Source: Caulobacter sp. AP07
GTDB taxonomy: Bacteria; Pseudomonadota; Alphaproteobacteria; Caulobacterales; Caulobacteraceae
Reading direction: 5' to 3'
Length of the DNA: 56,277 nt
NCBI RefSeq assembly: GCF_000281955.1
Contig: NZ_AKKF01000134.1
Span: 1 to 56,277, forward strand
Positions 53,485 to 56,277 of this stretch are shown one piece after another (the stretch's first letter is position 1; each line of letters opens with the position of its first letter). The notes below the pieces were generated by a model, which ran no database searches, had not been told where the DNA came from, and saw only the letters and a list, made by a program, of their open reading frames with translations. A program made the translations under genes and the position numbers.

Positions 53485-53493
53485 TCCTGGACT

Positions 53494-53612
53494 CTCTCCC
53501 TCCCCCCTGCGGGGAGGGTGGCCTCCGAAGGAGGTCGGGTGGGGGTCCGGTGCAGGGTGTTTGAGCGCCTTGGGGCGGCGAAGCCCACCCACCAGCTTCG
53601 CTGGTCCCCCCT
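53494..53612. repeat. Composite inverted-repeat intergenic element, copy 4
   Basis: Reads ccctcccccctgcggggag, ggtggcctccgaaggagg, tcgggtgggggtc, ggtgcaggg, then gcccacccacc, agcttcgct and ggtcccccc. It matches the reverse complement of 9872-9997. The remaining part of the gap 53485-53729 holds a palindrome and a final cctccccctgtgggggagg hairpin near 53707; I see no gene. Confidence 0.8.
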
Positions 53613-53671
53613 TCAAAACCCGATAGCTCAGCGGTGAACCGCGTGAGGCCGCCAAGCCGCGCCCACGGCTC

Positions 53672-53695
53672 GGGACATGCCCATGGGCATGTCCC
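53672..53695. repeat. Perfect 24-bp palindrome, GGGACA/TGTCCC family
   Basis: gggacatgccca followed directly by tgggcatgtccc. It shares its ends with the elements at 31089 and 35934. Confidence 0.8.
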
Positions 53696-53729
53696 CGACG
53701 GTTCTCCTCCCCCTGTGGGGGAGGGCCTG

Positions 53730-55646
53730 TCACCCCCGTCCCGTCACCGAGGCCAGGGCCCGGGCGATCTGGTGGACGTTGTAGGGCTTGCGGACGATCG
53801 GGGCGTCGAAGCCCATGGGGGCGGCCTTGTCGGCATAGCCGGTGGCGAACACGAACGGCCGGCCTTCGCGGCGCAGCACCTCGGCGACCGGGGCCACCGA
53901 CTGGCCGTTGAGGTCGGCGTCCAGCACCGCGGCGTCGAACGACAGCTCCAGCATCTGCAGGGCCTCGGACAGTTCGGCCGCGCAGCCGACCACCTCGACC
54001 CCGGAATCCTCCAGCCCCGCCTCCAGCTCCATGGCCAGCAGCAGCGAATCCTCGACGATCAGCACCCGCAAGCCCGCGATGTCGCCGGCCCTGAAGGTGT
54101 CGGCGCCGCCGCCCAGGGTCTCGACGATGCGCTCGCTCTCCGGGGCGGCCGGTTCGGGCTCGGGCGTGTCGACCAGGGCGTCGGCCGCCGCGTGGATCAT
54201 CGCCGTGACGCCGCTGCGCCGGTATTCGATCGTCGCCCGGCCCTTCAGTTCGCGACCGACCACGTCCTCGATCAGGGTGGCGCCGAAGCCGCGCTTGTCG
54301 GGCGGCGAGGTCATCGGACCGCCGGTCTCCAGCCATTCGAGGTTGAAGCCGCCGTCGGGCGCCGCGCGCCAGACCACCTCGACCCGGCCGCTCTCGGCCG
54401 ACAGCGACCCGAACTTCACGGCGTTGACCGCCAGTTCGTGCAGGGCCAGCGACAGGGCGGCGGCGGCGCGGGGCGTCAGGAACAGTTCGGGCCCGTCCCA
54501 GCGGGTCTGGTTGGGGGCCAGGCCGCCCAACTCGGCGGCGGCGATCCGCGCCAGGGTGGCGCCGCGCCAGCGGGCGGCGCTGAGCAGGTCATGGGCCGAA
54601 CTCATCGACTTCAGCCGCGCGGCGAAGGTCTTGAGGAACCCGTCCAGCGACGAGGCCTTGCGGGCCGACTGCCCGGCCACCGCCTGCACGGCGGCCAGGA
54701 TGTTCTTGATCCGATGGTCCAGCTCGGTGAGCAGGTTTTCGCGCTGGTCATCGGCGTCGCGGCGGGCGGTGATGTCCTGCACCACGCCGATATGCCGGAT
54801 GGGCTTGCGGTCGCCGTCGAACACCAGGACCCCGGCCGCGCGGATCCACACCGTCCGGTCGGGATTGGCCGACAGGGGCCGGAACTCGACCTCGTAGCGC
54901 CCGCCCTCCGCAAGCTGGGCCTCGACGCTGGCGCGGGTCTCGGCGCGGTCGTCGAGATGGATGAAGTCGTAGAGCGCCTGGCTGGTCGCGGCGGGGTGGT
55001 CGCCGGCCGGGGCGTCCATGATCTTGGCCATGCGCGGGCTGATCCGCATCAGGTGGGCCGTCATGTCCCACTCGAACTCGCCCAGTTCGGCGGCGGCGAG
55101 GGCCAGGGCGATGCGTTCGCTGTCCAGCGACCGTTCGGCGGCGTTGCGCGCGGTTTCGGCGTCGTGCAGCAGCTCTTCCATGGCCAGGGCCGCCAGGTCG
55201 GCCAGGGCCCGTGTCAGGTCGCCGTCGATCGCCGGGCGGGGCTTGTCGTCCTCGACCGTCAGCAGGCCGATGATCTGGCCGTCGGGATCCTTGAGCGGGG
55301 CGCAGGCGAAGAAGCGGGTGTCGGCGGCGAACGGCCGGATCGCCGGGGCGGGATCGGCGGCGAGATCGAGATTGGTGACGACCCCGCAATCGCGCAGGCG
55401 CGCCTCGAGCCCGGCCGGCCGGGGTTCCTCGACCTGGTCGAAGCCCACCTTGGCCTTCAGCCAGATCCGGTCTTCGCCGATCAGGCGAATGGCCGCTCTC
55501 GGCGCGTTGAACAGGCGCGAGGCGATGCGGACGATTCGGTCGAAACGCGGGTCGGCCGGGTCGCCGTTCAGGGCGCGAAGGGCGGTGAGGGCGCGCAGCC
55601 GGCGCGCCTCTTGATCATCCGCCAGCGTTCCGCCCGCATCGTCCAT
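53730..55646 (-). CDS. HWE-family histidine kinase with GAF, PAS and receiver domains
   Basis: A 638-aa soluble sensor kinase. Order: GAF domain (about 35-160, FDRIVRIASRLFNAPRAAI), PAS (about 180-295), HWE dimerisation domain with phospho-acceptor His311 in ELDHRIKNILAAV, HATPase with HELAVNAVKFGSL and the WxE signature in LEWLETGGP, then a receiver (about 525-635) with LIVEDSLLLA, phospho-Asp in VLDADLNG and a Lys in VRKPYN. HWE kinases are typical of Alphaproteobacteria and act in light, redox or general stress signalling. The signal is unknown. Confidence 0.95.
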   Translation of the reverse strand: MDDAGGTLADDQEARRLRALTALRALNGDPADPRFDRIVRIASRLFNAPRAAIRLIGEDRIWLKAKVGFDQVEEPRPAGLEARLRDCGVVTNLDLAADPAPAIRPFAADTRFFACAPLKDPDGQIIGLLTVEDDKPRPAIDGDLTRALADLAALAMEELLHDAETARNAAERSLDSERIALALAAAELGEFEWDMTAHLMRISPRMAKIMDAPAGDHPAATSQALYDFIHLDDRAETRASVEAQLAEGGRYEVEFRPLSANPDRTVWIRAAGVLVFDGDRKPIRHIGVVQDITARRDADDQRENLLTELDHRIKNILAAVQAVAGQSARKASSLDGFLKTFAARLKSMSSAHDLLSAARWRGATLARIAAAELGGLAPNQTRWDGPELFLTPRAAAALSLALHELAVNAVKFGSLSAESGRVEVVWRAAPDGGFNLEWLETGGPMTSPPDKRGFGATLIEDVVGRELKGRATIEYRRSGVTAMIHAAADALVDTPEPEPAAPESERIVETLGGGADTFRAGDIAGLRVLIVEDSLLLAMELEAGLEDSGVEVVGCAAELSEALQMLELSFDAAVLDADLNGQSVAPVAEVLRREGRPFVFATGYADKAAPMGFDAPIVRKPYNVHQIARALASVTGRG

Positions 55647-55832
55647 GAACGGACCATAGACCGGGTTCGCGCGGCGCGCGAGATCGATAAAGTCCAGGCG
55701 GCGATCATCCCCTGTGGTGAAGCTCCAACCTTGGCGCTACAATGGAACTCGTGGCCTTGGCTTCGCGTTGAGCGGGCGCAGCTTCGCAGCTGTCCGCCCC
55801 CCAGAAGCTTGAGCCGCGAACCGGAGATTCCC

Positions 55833-56219
55833 ATGCCCGACAACGCCCTGAACCCCGCCCTCAAGGAGGCCAGCAAGGCCTCCGCGAACGCCGGCGCCGC
55901 CCTGGATCACGCCGAACGCAGCTTCGGCGAAGCGGCCTCGGCCGCCAAGGCCAATTTCAACGACGCCGCCGCCGCCGCCAAGGTCAACCTGGCCGACGCC
56001 GCCAAGCGCATCGAGCACTCGCTCACCCAGGGCCTCGAAACCCTGCGCGCCCAGACCCGCACCTATACCGACACCGCCGGCCAACAGGTCGACGAAGCCC
56101 AGCGCTATGTCGCAGAGCGCGTTCGCGAGCGGCCGATCACCGCCACCCTGGCCGGCCTCGGCGTCGGCGTCCTGCTGGGCCTGCTGCTGGCCGGAAACCG
56201 CGGCGGCCGCGACAAGTGA
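55833..56219 (+). CDS. DUF883-like (YqjD/ElaB type) membrane-tail protein
   Basis: A 128-aa protein with a long Ala-rich amphipathic helix (residues 1-95, e.g. AASAAKANFNDAAAAAKVN) and a C-terminal glycine-rich membrane segment after RERPITATLAGLG. This is the pattern of DUF883 proteins, which anchor in the inner membrane and in E. coli (YqjD) bind ribosomes in stationary phase. ATG 55833 follows a cggag ribosome site. The true product runs only from here; the long frame further upstream is antisense to the kinase. Overlaps the next gene by 4 bases. Confidence 0.85.
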   Translation: MPDNALNPALKEASKASANAGAALDHAERSFGEAASAAKANFNDAAAAAKVNLADAAKRIEHSLTQGLETLRAQTRTYTDTAGQQVDEAQRYVAERVRERPITATLAGLGVGVLLGLLLAGNRGGRDK

Positions 56220-56277
56220 TCTTTGAAAAGACCCTGACGACCCTGGCGGCGGCCGCGGCGATCGCCGCGGCCGCCGC
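56216..56277 (+). CDS. Holin-like protein, N-terminus only (runs off window)
   Basis: GTG 56216 overlaps the DUF883 stop (GTGA) and the frame stays open to the window edge: MIFEKTLTTLAAAAAIAAAA. A hydrophobic Ala-rich start next to a DUF883 gene suggests the phage-holin-family partner usually found there (YqjE-type). Only 20 residues are visible. Confidence 0.55.
   Translation, partial: MIFEKTLTTLAAAAAIAAAA

Noticed and set aside
53623..53660. tRNA-like D-arm motif (tagctcagcggt)
   Set aside because: No acceptor stem, anticodon arm or T-loop can be drawn around it; it lies in repeat-rich spacer.
53634..55832. Long plus-strand frame ending in the DUF883 protein
   Set aside because: Its first 730 codons are antisense to the HWE kinase; only the part from ATG 55833 has protein-like composition and a ribosome-binding site.

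Overview
The window is dense, high-GC bacterial chromosome with strong G/C bias at third codon positions, short spacers and many ATGA/GTGA start-stop overlaps. The order infB-rbfA-truB-rpsO-pnp, an IF2 with a long Pro/Arg/Ala-rich N-terminal extension, a DUF883-holin pair, an HWE-family kinase and palindromic intergenic repeats of alphaproteobacterial type point to Caulobacteraceae (Caulobacter-like). This is inferred from protein character, not from a search.

Layout. 1-9.4 kb: translation and RNA metabolism (infB 3' part, rbfA, truB, rpsO, pnp), interrupted between infB and rbfA by a lipoprotein, a secreted protein, a dienelactone-hydrolase-like protein and a small membrane protein. 9.5-13.6 kb: EF-hand protein, LysR regulator, a short-chain dehydrogenase lacking its catalytic Tyr, a tautomerase, and a RhtB exporter plus RNase T2 pair. 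13.8-17.1 kb: a Fur box, a TonB siderophore receptor and a PiuC/YbiX dioxygenase, an iron-starvation unit. 17.2-22.7 kb: hybrid histidine kinase, MHS-type MFS transporter, siroheme-synthase-like protein with a shortened C-terminal domain. 22.8-25.6 kb: two-subunit periplasmic molybdenum hydroxylase. 25.7-27.6 kb: poorly known small genes, including an HTH-transmembrane protein with a second convincing frame inside it. 27.65-32.2 kb: molybdenum cofactor block (mocA-like, moaA-moaD-moaE-moaB-moaC, xdhC), which probably serves the hydroxylase upstream. 32.3-35.6 kb: aldo/keto-reductase-like protein with altered active site, SpsF-type cytidylyltransferase, ald and a divergent Lrp/AsnC regulator. 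35.6-36.0 kb: repeats and a carbonic anhydrase remnant. 36.0-43.5 kb: alpha-2-macroglobulin, penicillin-binding protein 1C and a small lipoprotein. 43.5-44.7 kb: Xre/RES toxin-antitoxin with promoter and operator. 44.7-47.1 kb, minus strand: FAH-family hydrolase, maiA, carbonic anhydrase, HEAT-like protein. 47.3-53.5 kb: ABC ATPase, giant ABC permease-M1 aminopeptidase fusion, hotdog thioesterase, CoA-transferase. 53.7-56.3 kb: HWE histidine kinase with receiver, DUF883 protein and the start of a holin-like gene.

Four themes link the genes: molybdenum enzyme and cofactor supply, Fur-controlled iron uptake, periplasm and envelope defence or repair, and a self-regulated toxin-antitoxin module. 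Several intergenic regions carry recurrent hairpin elements of at least four sequence families, which I list separately. No rRNA, tRNA, CRISPR array, transposase or prophage was seen.
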